Positions 40,025-49,949 of a DNA stretch of 64,000 nucleotides are shown here, one piece after another. Position 1 is the first letter of the stretch. Each line of letters begins with the position of its first letter. Source of the stretch: Microbacterium elymi (GTDB lineage Bacteria; Actinomycetota; Actinomycetes; Actinomycetales; Microbacteriaceae); contig NZ_CP091139.2 of the NCBI RefSeq assembly GCF_021582895.2, positions 744,001 through 808,000 on the forward strand, given 5' to 3'. The position numbers were made by a program, and so were the translations under genes. Below the pieces are notes generated by a model. The model was not told the DNA's origin. It searched no databases and saw only the letters and a program-made list of their open reading frames with translations.

Positions 40025-41625
40025 ATGGCCCGCAGCAGCCGCCTGTCCACCAGCATCCTGCGCACCCAGGTGGCGATGCTGGTGGCGGCCCTGCTCGTGG
40101 GCTTCGCCCTGTCGCTGTGGCAGGCGCACGAGATGCTCGTGCACCAGTTCGAGCAGCGCGCCCTCGCGATCGCCAACACGGTGACGGTCGAGCCGGGGAT
40201 CGCCGACGCCGTGCTGGCGCACGATCCCCAGGGCGTCGTGCAGACCCGCGCCGAGGCGGCGCGGCGATCCACCGGGGCGCTGTTCGTCGTCGTCACCGAC
40301 GACCAGGGCGTGCGGTACTCGCATCCGGTGCCCGACCGCATCGGGCAGCGGGTGTCCACCGACCCGAGCTCGGCGCTGTCGGGCAAGACCGTCGTCAATG
40401 TCGAGCGCGGGACCCTCGGCCTGTCGGCGCGCGCCAAGGTGCCGCTGCGTGCCGAGTCCGGCCGGATCGTCGGCGAGGTCTCGGTGGGCATCGACGCCGA
40501 GGAGATCGAATCCGGCCTGTGGCGCTGGATGCCCTCGATCGCCCTGTACTCGGGCATCGCGCTGGCCGTGGGGGTGCTCGGCTCGTTCCTGCTGGCCCGC
40601 CGCCTGAAGCGCCAGACGTTCGGGCTTGAACTCAGCGAGATCGCCACCCTGCTGCAAGAGCGCGAAGCCATGCTGCACGGCGTCGCCGAGGGCGTGATCG
40701 GCCTGGACCCCGACGACCGGGTGGCACTCATCAACGACGAGGCGCGTCGGCTGCTGAGCATCCCGCACGCCGAACTCGGGATGCGCGTGGGCGACGTCGT
40801 CCCAGCCGGGCGGGTCCGCGACATCCTCAGCGGCGACGTGACCGGTGCCGACCTCGTGCTGCTCACCGACGAGCACGTCCTGGTGCTGAACCGGATGCCG
40901 GTGCACCTGCAGGGCCGCGACCTCGGCCATGTGATCACCGTGTCGGACCGCACCGAGCAGGAGGGCCTGCTGCGCGAGCTGGACAACGTGCGCGGCCTCA
41001 CCGACGCGCTCCGCGCCCAGCAGCACGAGTACGCGAACCGGATGCATGCGCTGTCCGGGATGCTGGAGCTCGGCAGCGTCGCCGAGGCGACCGCCTACGT
41101 GGCCGAGCTCTCGGCGACCGCCTCGGACCTGGCCGCGCGTCTCGGCAGCAGATCGCCAGCCCGCAGCTGGTCGGCCTGCTGGTCGCCAAGTCGGTGGTGG
41201 CGGCCGAACGCGGAGTGACGCTCACGCTGTCCGATCGGTCCGAGCTGGGCACGGCCGAGGCCGACCCGCGGGTGCTGCTGACGGTGCTCGGAAACCTCGT
41301 CGACAACGCCATCGACGCCGCCGTCGCCGGCCCCCAGCCCGGGCGGATCGAGGTGGAGATCCTGGCGGACGGCGACCGGGTGCGGGTGCAGGTCAGCGAC
41401 AGCGGGCCCGGAATCGCACCGGATGCCGCAGCCCGCCTGTTCGACGACGGATTCACCACGAAGCCGAACGCCGGCGAGCGGCGCCGCGGGCTCGGCCTCG
41501 CGCTCGTGCACCGGGTGGTCGTCCAGCACGGCGGCCGGATCGACGTCTCGGAGGGACCCGGCGCCGTCTTCACCGTCGAGGTGCCGCGGCGCACCGCACC
41601 GCAGACCGCGGCGGTGCTGCAGTGA
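40025..41625 (+). CDS. CitA/DcuS-type sensor histidine kinase
   Basis: The repaired protein has about 533 residues. An N-terminal membrane helix, an extracytoplasmic sensor domain (about residues 40-165) and a second membrane helix precede a PAS-like region and a kinase core. The histidine lies in RAQQHEYANRMHALSGMLELG, the usual CitA family pattern. The ATPase shows NLVDNAIDAAVAG and SDSGPGIAPDAAARLFDDGFTTK with GLGLALV. Such kinases sense citrate or C4-dicarboxylates. The frame breaks at 41147 (GGCAGCAGATC, one base short). The stop overlaps the response regulator start (GTGA). No dicarboxylate transporter gene is adjacent. Confidence 0.9.
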
Positions 41626-42329
41626 CCGAGGACCTGCCCGCCGTGCGCACCCTGATCGTCGACGACGACTTCCGGGTGGCGGACCTGCACGCGCAGTTCG
41701 TCGCGAAGGTGCCGGGGTTCACGGTGAGCGGGATCGCCCACACCGCCGCCGAAGCGCTCGAGCAGGTGCGCGCGGACCGTCCCGACCTGATGCTGCTGGA
41801 CCTGTACCTGCCCGACCAGTCGGGGCTGGAGATCATGCGCCGACTCGGCGAGGCGCCGACGCAGCCGGGGGTGATCGTCATCACCGCCGCGCGCGATCTC
41901 GCGCACATCCGGGCCGCGATCACCCAGGGCGCGGTGCACTACCTGGTCAAGCCGTTCCGGTTCGCCACGCTCGCCGAGCGCCTGAACGCGTTCCGCGACC
42001 TGCACTTCCGGCTCGCAGAGCTGGATTCCGACAGCGGCGAGGCCGATCAGCAGGAGGTCGACGGCCTGTTCCAGCTCATGCGCACCGGCAGCATCACCAC
42101 GCCGCCCAAGGGGCAGTCGGCCGAGACGCTGCGGCTGGTGCGCGCCGCGGTGCGCCATGCCGACCACGACGTCTCGGCGGCCGACGTCGCCGAGGCGATC
42201 GGGGTGAGTCGGCCGACCGCCCAGCGCTACCTGTCGGCACTGGCGCAGCAGGGGCTGGTCGAGCTGCGCCTGCGGTACGGGGCGACCGGCCGGCCCGAGC
42301 ACCGCTACCGCGAGGTGCGCGGGAGCTGA
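41622..42329 (+). CDS. CitB/DcuR-type response regulator
   Basis: This is a 235-residue regulator with a receiver domain and a DNA-binding domain. The receiver has VDDDFRVADLHAQF, the phospho-accepting Asp in MLLDLYLPDQSG and the lysine in HYLVKPFRF. The C-terminal helix-turn-helix is in SAADVAEAIGVSRPTAQRYLSALAQQG, as in CitB-type regulators. The frame is intact. GTG overlaps the kinase stop, so the two are translationally coupled. The target genes are not evident. The catabolic island begins right after it on the opposite strand. Confidence 0.93.
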   Translation: MTEDLPAVRTLIVDDDFRVADLHAQFVAKVPGFTVSGIAHTAAEALEQVRADRPDLMLLDLYLPDQSGLEIMRRLGEAPTQPGVIVITAARDLAHIRAAITQGAVHYLVKPFRFATLAERLNAFRDLHFRLAELDSDSGEADQQEVDGLFQLMRTGSITTPPKGQSAETLRLVRAAVRHADHDVSAADVAEAIGVSRPTAQRYLSALAQQGLVELRLRYGATGRPEHRYREVRGS

Positions 42330-42339
42330 GCCGGCCGCC

Positions 42340-44219
42340 TCACACCGCGACCAGGTTCTGCGCGAAGAACGCCGCCAGCTCGTCGGTCGCGGTCAGCGGC
42401 AGCACCGCCGCGACGTACTGATCGGGCCGGACGACGACCACGACGCCGTCGCGCGACAGCCCGCGCTCGGCGAAGATGTCGATGCCGTCGCCGGCGGCGA
42501 ACACGCGCTCCCAGTTCATCAGCTCGAGCGATCCGCAGCGGGGCGGAACACGGCGGGCGCCGCCACGACATCCACCGCGTCGAAGTGCTGCTGGTAGATG
42601 ACCTTGACATCGAACACCGCGTCCTCATCGCCCCCGGCCGGTGTGTACTGCACGATCGGCGAATCGGGTGAGGTCCGCATCCACTCCGCCCAGTCGGCGA
42701 GGGCGGATGCCTCGCCCTGACCGGGACGGTCGGCGAATGCATAGATCCGCCAGCGGCCGTCGGCCTGATGCTGATGCCCGATGTGCGTGACGTTGCCGTC
42801 GCACACCTGCACCGCCGCGGCGGACTTGAACCGCTTGCCGATCGGGTAGCCGGTGGCCAGCTCCTGATGCGTCGCGTCGCCGGTGATGATCGACGGCGAG
42901 TACTGGGTCATGAAGCCGGACGGGAACTCGCTGGTGGCCAGATAGAAGTCGGCGAGCTCCTGCGGGTCGGAGATCTCCTCGGGCTTGCGCGCCATCAGCG
43001 AGGACCACTGCCGGTCGAAGTCGATGAGCTCCTGGGCGACCGGCTGACGCTCGGCCGAGTACGTGGACAGCAGCTCCTCGGGACTGCGGCCGGTGAGCAC
43101 GAGCCCGAGCTTCCAGCCCAGGTTGAACCCGTCCTGCATCGAGACGTTCATGCCCTGCCCCGCCTTGGCCGAGTGCGTGTGACAGGCGTCCCCCATCAGG
43201 AACACGCGCGGGGCGCGGTCCGAGCCGACCTCGACGTCGTCGAACTTGTCGGTGACCCGGTGCCCGACCTCGTACACGCTGTACCAGCCGGCCTGCTTCA
43301 CCTCGATCGTGTACGGGTGCAGGATCTCGTTGGCCTTGGCGACGGTCTTCTCCAGCGGCGTCTGCCGCACGTGGTGGTGGTCGCCCTCGGGCACCTCGCC
43401 CAGGTCGACGTAGACCCGGCACAGGTATCCGCCCTCGCGCGGGATGTGCAGGATGTTGCCGGCCTCGGAGTTGATCGCGCACTTGGTGCGCCAGTCCGGG
43501 AAGTCGGTCTCCACCGTGACATCCATCACCCCCCACGCGTGCGCGGCGAACGCCCCCACGTGCTTGCGCCCGATGGCCTCGCGCACCTGGCTGCGGGCGC
43601 CGTCGGCGCCCCCGACGTACTTGGCCCGGATGGTGCGCTCCTGCCCCTCGCGCTCCCCCGCGACGTAGCGGACCCGCACCTCGACCGGGTACTCGCCCTC
43701 GTCGTGCACGGTCAGGCCGACGAACTCGATGCCGAAGTCGGGGGTGATCCGGCCGGGACCGCGCACCGCGGCCTCGGCGAAGTAGTCGAGCACCCGGGCC
43801 TGGTTGACGATCAGGTGCGGGAACTCGCTGATGTCCTGCGCGTAGTCGGCCTGGCGCGTGGTGCGGATGATGTTCTCGGGATGCTCCGGGTCGGGGGTCC
43901 AGTAGTTCATCCACGCGATGTTGTACGCCTCGGCGACGATGTGCGGCGCGAAGCCGAACGCCTGGAACGTCTCCACGCTGCGGGGCTGGATGCCGTCGGC
44001 CTGGCCGAGGGCGAGTCGGCCCGGCCGGCGCTCGATCATGCGCGTGGTGATCTCGGGGAACTGCGACATCTGGGCGGCCAGGAGCATCCCCGCCGGGCCC
44101 GAGCCGACGATGAGCACGTCGACCTCGTCGGGGAGTTCAGTCGGGCGGTCGATCCCGGTTCCGGCCGCGGGCAGGACGCGGGGTTCACCGGACACGTAAC
44201 CGTTGTGATGGAACTGCAT
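42340..44219 (-). CDS. 3-hydroxybenzoate 4-monooxygenase-like FAD hydroxylase
   Basis: This is a large flavin hydroxylase of the phenol 2-monooxygenase/MobA group, about 626 residues after repair. It begins MQFHHNGYVSGEPRVLPA, then VDVLIVGSGPAGMLLAAQMSQF. Blocks such as GQADGIQPRSVETFQAFGFA, HLIVNQARVLDYF, RVFLMGDACHTHSAKAGQGMNVSMQDGFNLGWKL and the C-terminal thioredoxin-like region with VVVVRPDQYVAAVLP are typical. MobA makes protocatechuate from 3-hydroxybenzoate, but related phenolic substrates are possible. One base is missing at about 42543 near CCGCTGC. An IclR regulator is divergent, and two operator candidates lie between them. Confidence 0.9.
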
Positions 44220-44260
44220 GGATTCTCCTCGGCATCGAGGGTGTCGCTTCTCACGGCATT

Positions 44261-44275
44261 GTTCTATATTGGAAC
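44261..44275. promoter_or_regulatory. Dyad GTTC-N7-GAAC, IclR operator candidate
   Basis: GTTCTATATTGGAAC is a dyad of GTTC and GAAC in the divergent promoter of the hydroxylase and IclR genes. A further CTATTGAACAG (44287-44297) repeats one half-site in the opposite orientation. AT content is locally high. Confidence 0.6.
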
Positions 44276-44298
44276 GCGACACTCTACTATTGAACAGA

Positions 44299-44310
44299 AT
44301 CGTATACGAC
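44299..44310. promoter_or_regulatory. ATCGTATACGAC operator candidate (shared 12-mer)
   Basis: This sequence matches the palindrome ATCGTATACGAT with one mismatch and lies in the same divergent promoter as the IclR half-sites. Related sites are at 32195 and 51473. It may link this promoter to the GntR regulator of the hpa operon. Confidence 0.6.
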
Positions 44311-44346
44311 AGGCGGCCGCCGATCAAGGCCCGCGAGCGGAGGACT

Positions 44347-45055
44347 GTGACCGAGACGAGCGATGCGCCCGCCAGCCAGACGCTGAGCCGCGGCATCCGG
44401 ATCCTCGAGATCCTCAGCGATGCCGCCGAGCCGCTCGCGATCGACGAGGTCTCCCGGCGCCTCGGCGTGCACCGCTCAGTGGCCTACCGGCTCGTGCGCA
44501 CGCTCGAGCACCACGGCCTCACCGGCCGCACCGACGGCGGGCGGATCGCGCTCGGCGCGCGCCTGGCTGCACTGGCCGCCGGCGTCGCGCGGGATCTGCA
44601 GTCCGAGGCCCTGCCCGAGCTGACCGCGGTCGCCAACGACGTGGGGCTCACCTGCTTTCTGGTGGTGCTCGACCGCGACGAGTGCGTGACCCTGGTGAGC
44701 GTCGAGCCGCGGCACGCCGGCGCGTCGGTGGCGCAAGCGGCCGGGCTCGCGGCATCCCCTCGGCATCGGCGCCCCCGGACGCGCCGTGCTCAGCCTGCTC
44801 CCGCGGTCGCAGTGGCCCGCCACGATCTCGGCGCAGATCGAGGAGCAGCTGCGCGCGGCTGAGCCGCACGGGTTCATGGTCAGCCACGACGAGGTCATCC
44901 CCCACCTGCACGCCGTGGCCGTCCCCCTGCCGCTGCGCGGGCGCGCCCCGGCCGCGATCGCGGTGGTGTCGCTGGGCGACCAGCGTCGGGCCGGCGAGCT
45001 CGCCGCGCGCCTGCAGCGGGCCGCCGACGTGATCCGCGCCTCGATCGGCGGCTGA
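44347..45055 (+). CDS. IclR family transcriptional regulator
   Basis: The repaired protein has about 235 residues. The N-terminal winged helix is in LSRGIRILEILSDAAEPLAIDEVSRRLGVHRSVAYRLVRTLEHHGL, and the effector domain shows LGIGAPGRAVLSLLP and AVAVPLPLRGRAPAAIAVVS. The family controls aromatic catabolism, for example as protocatechuate and 3-hydroxybenzoate regulators. The divergent hydroxylase at 42340 is the likely target. One extra A at 44734 (GCGCAAGCGG for GCGCAGCGG) breaks the frame. Removing it restores QRPGSRHPLGIGAPGR. I start at GTG 44347. Confidence 0.88.
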
Positions 45056-45121
45056 CCGGGGCGGGCGGCGCGGGCCTGGGTTCGGAGCGGGGCGGCCCGG
45101 GTCGGGGCGGGGATGCCGCGG

Positions 45122-46460
45122 TCAGGCCGTGCGGAACTCGTCGATCAGGCCGCGCGCGGTCGTGATGCCCGACTCGATCGCGCCGTCGACGACGACGCCG
45201 TTCCAGCCCTTCGCCCAGTCGGCGCCGGCGAAGCGCAGGCGCGTATCGGTGCCGCGGAACAGACTCCACCCCTCGAGGAACTGCCCCGACCGCGGCGTCG
45301 CCCACGTCTGCCCGGTCCATCGGTCGCCGCCCCAGTCGTGACTGGTGGCCTCGATCACCTCGAGGTCGGGACGCCAGCGGCTGACGATCTCCTGGATCTG
45401 GTCGCGGTCATCCCAGTCGATCTTCGTGCGGTCCGGACCGAACCCGACCAGGATCGTCGTGTCGTCGTCGAGGAAGTACTCGCTGCGCGCCATCGCGATC
45501 GGGTGGCCGGTCGGCGCGGTCGCGATGAACGAGTGATGCCCGCGGATCTTGATCCAGATCTTGAATCCCGTGCAGTTCCAGCCCGCATCGACGACCTCCT
45601 GCGCCTTCGCCGGAAGCGCCGGCGTGAACGAGAGGTTCGAGAGCGCTCCGAGCGGTGCCGTCAGGATCACAGCATCCGCTCGCTCGATGCCGCCGTCGGC
45701 AAGCGTGACCTGCGCGCCCTGCTCGTCGTGGGCGATCGCCGCGACGGGAGTGTTCAGCCGGATGTCGGTGTGCAGGTCGGCGGCGATGGACTCGTAGATC
45801 CCGCGCATGCCGTTCGTGAGCTTGTAGCGCAGCGTCTGGTCGTCGAGCAGGGGCAAGCCGGTGGTCGCTGAGGGACGCCCAGTGCTTGGCCATCAGCGGC
45901 GACCCGCTGGCGCCGTACCCGTTGTAGCCGGCGTTCCAGTAGGCATCGGCGAGGTCGATCTCCTCCTGGGTGAAGGTGCCGTCGCGCAGGGCATCCAGGA
46001 CGCCGCCCTGGTCGGCCGCGCGGAAGCGGGCGATCAGGTCGTCGTCGCCGGAGTCGAGGATGTGCAGGGGCTCGTGCGGGTACGGGAAGAACTCGCGCGA
46101 CCCCTCGAAGATCCGCTCCTGCGGCCGGCTGAGCTTGGCATCCATCTCGGATTCCGGCCCGGAATGCACGTCGCCGGCCGTGAGCCAGTACGCCTGCTCG
46201 TGGTACGGGCTGGGGTAGATCGACTGGCCGTAGCGGGTGATCTCGGTCCAGACGAAGGGCTGGAACCAGTGCACCCAGGTGGCGCCCATCTCCAGGGCGT
46301 GCCCCATCCGCTCGTCGGTCCAGGCGCGTCCTCCGATGCGGTCGCGCGCCTCCAGGACGGTCACCCGGATGCCGGCGCCCTCGAGTTCGCGCGCGGCGAC
46401 GAGGCCGGAGAAGCCGGCGCCGACGACGATGACGTGGCGTGTGGACAGGTCGGTGCTCAT
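45122..46460 (-). CDS. Flavin-containing amine oxidase
   Basis: The repaired protein has about 445 residues and oxidises amines to aldehydes with ammonia and hydrogen peroxide. It begins VIVVGAGFSGLVAARELEGAGI, then RIGGRAWTDERMGHALEMGATWVHWFQPFVW. A central FAD part includes ADAVILTAPLGALSNLSF, and the C-terminus has TRLRFAGADWAKGWNGVVVDGAIESG. Likely substrates are primary amines such as tyramine, phenylethylamine or putrescine, and the sequence does not decide. One extra T at 45853 (CTTGCCC for CTGCCC in the coding strand) breaks the frame before PLLDDQTLRYKL. A 22-bp palindrome and a 20-bp array lie upstream. Confidence 0.9.
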
Positions 46461-46516
46461 GCGTTCCGCCTTCGGTCGCTGTGGTCTCCGCCGTCCTCGG
46501 CGGTGCCCACACTGTA

Positions 46517-46538
46517 TGACTATCCAAATGGATAGTCA
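46517..46538. promoter_or_regulatory. 22-bp palindrome upstream of amine oxidase
   Basis: TGACTATCC-AAAT-GGATAGTCA is a perfect dyad with nine-base arms. It lies about 57 bases upstream of the amine oxidase start. Its form is typical of TetR-family operators, and a TetR gene lies upstream on the same strand at 46797. Confidence 0.75.
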
Positions 46539-46570
46539 ACCCGCCCTCCCCGCGCCTCCCCGTCCCCCGC

Positions 46571-46790
46571 CGAGGTTGTCCTCCGTCCCGCGAGATTGTC
46601 CTCCGTCCCGCGAGGTTGTCCTCCGTCCCGCGAGATTGTCCTCGAAGTTCGGAGAACAATCTCGGCGAACAGAGCACAACCTCGACGCACCGACGACAAC
46701 CTCGGCGAACAAAGCACAACCTCGACGCACCGAAGACAACCTGGGCGAACAAGGCACAACCTCGACGCACCGAGGACAACCTCGGCGGAG
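46571..46790. repeat. Array of eleven 20-bp units with inverted centre
   Basis: Eleven units keep an exact 20-base register over 220 bases. The first four contain GAGGTTGT or GAGATTGT, and the other seven contain the complement ACAACCTC or ACAATCTC. On the right side, CTCGGCGAAC and CTCGACGCAC alternate, so the period there is 40. The two halves face each other around 46650. No stop codons occur over long stretches of several frames, but I see no translation signal. The array lies between the TetR gene and the amine oxidase promoter. Confidence 0.9.
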
Positions 46791-46796
46791 GGCGAG

Positions 46797-47343
46797 TCAG
46801 GCGGGGGATGCCGCGGCCCGGACGAGCGCGCGGATGCGGTCGAGCACCGGCCCGACGTCCTCCGGGAGCACGACCTGGCGGAACACGAGCCCGTCCAGGG
46901 CGAACCAGATCGCGTCGATCAGCGCCTCGTCGCGCACCCCGATCCGCCGCAGCGCGGCCGCGTTCGCGTCGCGATACGCGGCATAGTAGCGCTGCGCGTG
47001 CGGGCGCAGCTCGGGCCGGCGCCGCGCCTCCAGCAGCAGCTCGTACTGGAACGCCTGCATGTCGCCGTCCCGCTGCGCGAGCGTCTCGATCCCGGCGGCG
47101 AAGGCCGCGGCATCCGTCACCTCGTCGAACATGCTCGACGCGCGCAGACTCTCGGTCACCGCGTAGTCGAGGGATGCCGCGATGAGCTGGTCGCGGGTGC
47201 CGAAATGGTGCCGGACCAGGCCGTGCGACACCCCCGCCTTCGCCGCCACGGCCCGATAGGTCAGCGACCGCAGCCCGCCCTGCGCCACGACCGCGATGGT
47301 CGCGCGCAAGCGCCAGCCGGCCGGAGGTCGCACTCTCGCTCAC
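46797..47343 (-). CDS. TetR family regulator (BetI-like)
   Basis: The repaired protein has about 181 residues. The N-terminal helix-turn-helix is in GLRSLTYRAVAAKAGVSHGLVRHHFGTRDQLI, which resembles BetI-type regulators. The C-terminal domain contains RDGDMQAFQYELLLEARRRPELR. One extra base at 47308 (CTTGCGC for CTGCGC in the coding strand) breaks the frame after SGRLAL. The GTG at 47343 is the likely start. It lies upstream of the amine oxidase on the same strand, with the palindrome 46517-46538 and the 20-bp array between them. The gene order fits repression of the oxidase gene. Confidence 0.87.
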
Positions 47344-47392
47344 ACCGGCAGACTACCCAGGCCGCGGCATCCACCCGGCACCGTCGCGGCCG

Positions 47393-48772
47393 TCAGTTCG
47401 CGCGATAGTCGGTGCGCGCCTCCACCGTGAGCGGCGCCGGTTGCACGGTCGCGCGGATCTTGACCTGCACGTGCTCCTCGACCTGCGCCTTCGACGACAC
47501 CGGGTCCTCGCCCCAGACCACCTCGACCTCGGTGCCCGGCTCGGCGAACTCCGACTCGACGACGGCCAGCGACAGCATCCGCCGCTCGTTCGCCGAGTAT
47601 CCGGTCCACGTCGACAGTCCGACCAGGCGCCCGTCGACCTCGACCCGGTCGAAGTGGAACGTGTCGTACAGCGCCATCGGCAGGTTGAAGAACTTCGCCC
47701 CCACGCCGTCCTGGAACATCGACGCGAACGCCGCACCGGTGTCCTCGCCGTTCCACACCAGCGTGACCTTGCGGCGGGTGTCGGTCCTGCCCTCGGCGAC
47801 CATGCGCTCCAGCGCCTCGCGCCCGATGAAGTCGTGGTCGAACTTGACGATCTTGCCGTAGCCGAGCTCGAACGGCGTGACGTAGTAGTCCTCGATGTTC
47901 TCGGAGTAGAAGCTGCCGCCCAGCGGTGCGGTCCGCTCGTACCCGCGGGCCTTGTCTGTGAGCCAGCGCCGATAGTCCGCCAGGCTGTCGTCGGTGTAGA
48001 TCGCCGGCAGCGGCCGCGGGAGCCACCCGGACTCCAGGGCATTCGTGTGATACGCACGGCCGCCGACCGGCGTGAGTCCGGTCGTCTCCCCCGCCTTCAT
48101 GAGCGCGGCGCGCACCACCGCGTTGTCTTCCCACGGCCCCCACAGCTCGAGGCCGGGCTCGCCGGCCATTCCGTGGCGCAACGCGCGCACCGGCTTGCCG
48201 GCGATCGTGAGCGTGGTCATGTGAAAGAACTTCAGCTTGCGGCGGCTCGCCGCCGATCGCCTCGCGGATGACCTCCATCGCCCCGGGGCCCTGGATCTCG
48301 TACCGATACAGCACCGGGTCGCCGTCACGATAGCCCGAGTGGTCATCCCGCCAGACCTCGACGTCGTAGCCTCCGGTCTCGGCGTGGTAGTGCATCCAGT
48401 TGATCGACGGCGGGATGCCGACGGCCTGGTACTCGTCGTCGCTGAGGTGGAACAGGATGTTGTCGCCGATGACGTGACCGTCGGGGCTGACCGCCACGAA
48501 CTGCTTCGCCACATCGACGGGGAAGTTCGCGACGCTGTTGACCGCGAGGTCGCTGATCAGCTTGAGCGCATCCGGCCCCTTGATGTTCAGATCGGACATA
48601 TGGTGCGACTGGTCGTAGAGCACTGCGGTGCGCTGCCACGCGCGCTGCTCATCGCGCCAGTTCGTGAACTCGGGCACCACCCGGGGCACGATCGACGGCG
48701 GGGTCTGCGACTCCACAGCAGCTTCTGCGGGCTGCCGGCCTCGGCGATGGCGTCTTCGAGATTGTCTGACAT
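47393..48772 (-). CDS. LigM/DesA-like tetrahydrofolate-dependent aromatic O-demethylase
   Basis: The repaired protein has about 459 residues and belongs to the aminomethyltransferase (GcvT) fold. It begins MSDNLEDAIAEAGSPQKLLW and continues with VVPEFTNWRDEQRAWQRTAVLYDQSHHMSDLNIKGPDALKL. Later blocks are VRALRHGMAGEPGLELWGPWED, SGWLPRPLPAIYT, IEDYYVTPFELGYGKIVKFDHDFIGREAL and GRLVGLSTWTGYSANERRMLSL. LigM and DesA move the methyl group of vanillate or syringate to tetrahydrofolate. Homovanillate or a related methoxy-phenol would suit the hpa genes here, but this is inferred. Two breaks occur: 48236 (CAAGCTG for CAGCTG) and 48716 (one G missing). Confidence 0.86.
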
Positions 48773-48858
48773 GGCGTTTTCTCCCGTCGTTCGGTTCGGC
48801 ATCATCGCCGCCCCTCCAGTGTGGGCGACGAGCTTGACATGCAAAAGCGGTTTGTGTC

Positions 48859-48871
48859 TGGGTGAAACCCA
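48859..48871. promoter_or_regulatory. TGGGT-GAA-ACCCA dyad, LysR operator candidate
   Basis: A perfect dyad TGGGTGAAACCCA lies between the divergent demethylase and LysR genes, 15 bases before the LysR ATG. LysR sites often have the form T-N11-A, and this one fits. The spacing allows control of both genes. Confidence 0.5.
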
Positions 48872-48885
48872 AGCAGAATCTACGT

Positions 48886-49854
48886 ATGGATGCTCCAGAC
48901 CTTCCGGACTTCACCCTCCGACAGCTGTCGTACCTCACCGCGGCGGCGGATGCCGGCACCATCGCCGCGGCGGCTGCACAGCTTGCACATCACGGCGTCC
49001 GCCGTCTCGGATGCGATCACCGAGCTGGAACGGGTGATGGGGACGCGCCTGTGCGTACGGCGGCGTGCGCACGGCCTCACCCTGACCAGCGCGGGCGCGC
49101 ATGCCGTGGCACAGGCGCGGCCCCTGCTGGCCGCGGCGCGGGAGCTCACGACGTCGCTCGCGGCAGCGGCGGCGAACTGGTGGGCCCGATCACGATCGGC
49201 TGCTACCCGACGCTGGCCCCGACCGTCCTGCCGCCGCTGCTGCACGACTTCGGCGAGGCGCATCCGCGCGTGCAGCTGCACATCTTCGAGGCCACCCAGG
49301 ATCAGATGGAGGGCCGGATCGAGTCCGGCGAGGTGGATGTCGCGTTCGTCTACGACACGCTCGTTCCGGGGATGCCGCGGCGAGAGCAGCTGTTCGCCCT
49401 GGCTTGCGCACGTGCTCGTCGCCGGATCCGACCCGCTCGCGGAGGCCGCCGCGGTCCGGCTCGAGGACGTCGCGGACCGCGACCTGATCCTCCTCGATGC
49501 GCCGCCGTCCAGCGCCCACACGCTGTCGCTGTTCGCCGCGCGCGGGCTGGTCCCCCGCATCCGGCACCGCACCAGCAGCTATGAGGTCGTGCGCACCCTC
49601 GTCGGACGCGGGCTGGGCTACGGCATCCTCGTCCAGCGCCCCGCGAACCCGGCGAGCTACGAAGGCTACCCGGTGGTCATGAAGCAGATCGATCCGCCGG
49701 TGGCGCCGGTGGGCATCGACGTGATCTGGTCGGCGCAGACCGAGCCGCCGGAGCGGGTGCGGGCGCTGATCGCGTTCGCCCGCTCGATCCGGTGGACGGA
49801 TGCGGCATCCCCCACGGCAGCGGCGAGACACGGGAATCCCGTCGAGACCGATGA
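48886..49854 (+). CDS. LysR family transcriptional regulator
   Basis: This is a LysR regulator of about 320 residues. The N-terminal helix-turn-helix is in FTLRQLSYLTAAADAGTIAAAAAQLHITASAVSDAITELERVMGTRL, and the effector domain includes GPITIGCYPTLAPTVLPPLLHDF and VAFVYDTLVP. Three breaks are visible: 48981 (CTTGCAC for CTGCAC), about 49170 (one base missing in a GCAGCGGCGG stretch) and 49403 (GCTTGCGC for GCTGCGC). The C-terminal end is uncertain: the frame stays open past 49900, and I place the end near a palindrome at 49832-49882, where another small error would be needed. The divergent demethylase is the likely target. Confidence 0.75.
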
Positions 49855-49882
49855 CGATGTCGTCGGTCTCGACGGGAATCCC
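49832..49882. terminator. Inverted repeat between LysR and transporter genes
   Basis: GGGAATCCCGTCGAGACCGA pairs with TCGGTCTCGACGGGAATCCC with one mismatch around an 11-base loop. It lies between convergent genes, which suits a bidirectional terminator, although part of it overlaps the uncertain LysR end. Confidence 0.6.
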
Positions 49883-49949
49883 CGGTCTCGGCAATCTGAG
49901 CGCTGCAAGCCCAGCGCTGCGCGCGCGCGCGAGAGAGCGCGCCGCGCGC

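Noticed and set aside
46571..46790. CRISPR array
   Set aside because: The units are contiguous without variable spacers, have a 20-base period with an inverted centre, and no cas gene is near.
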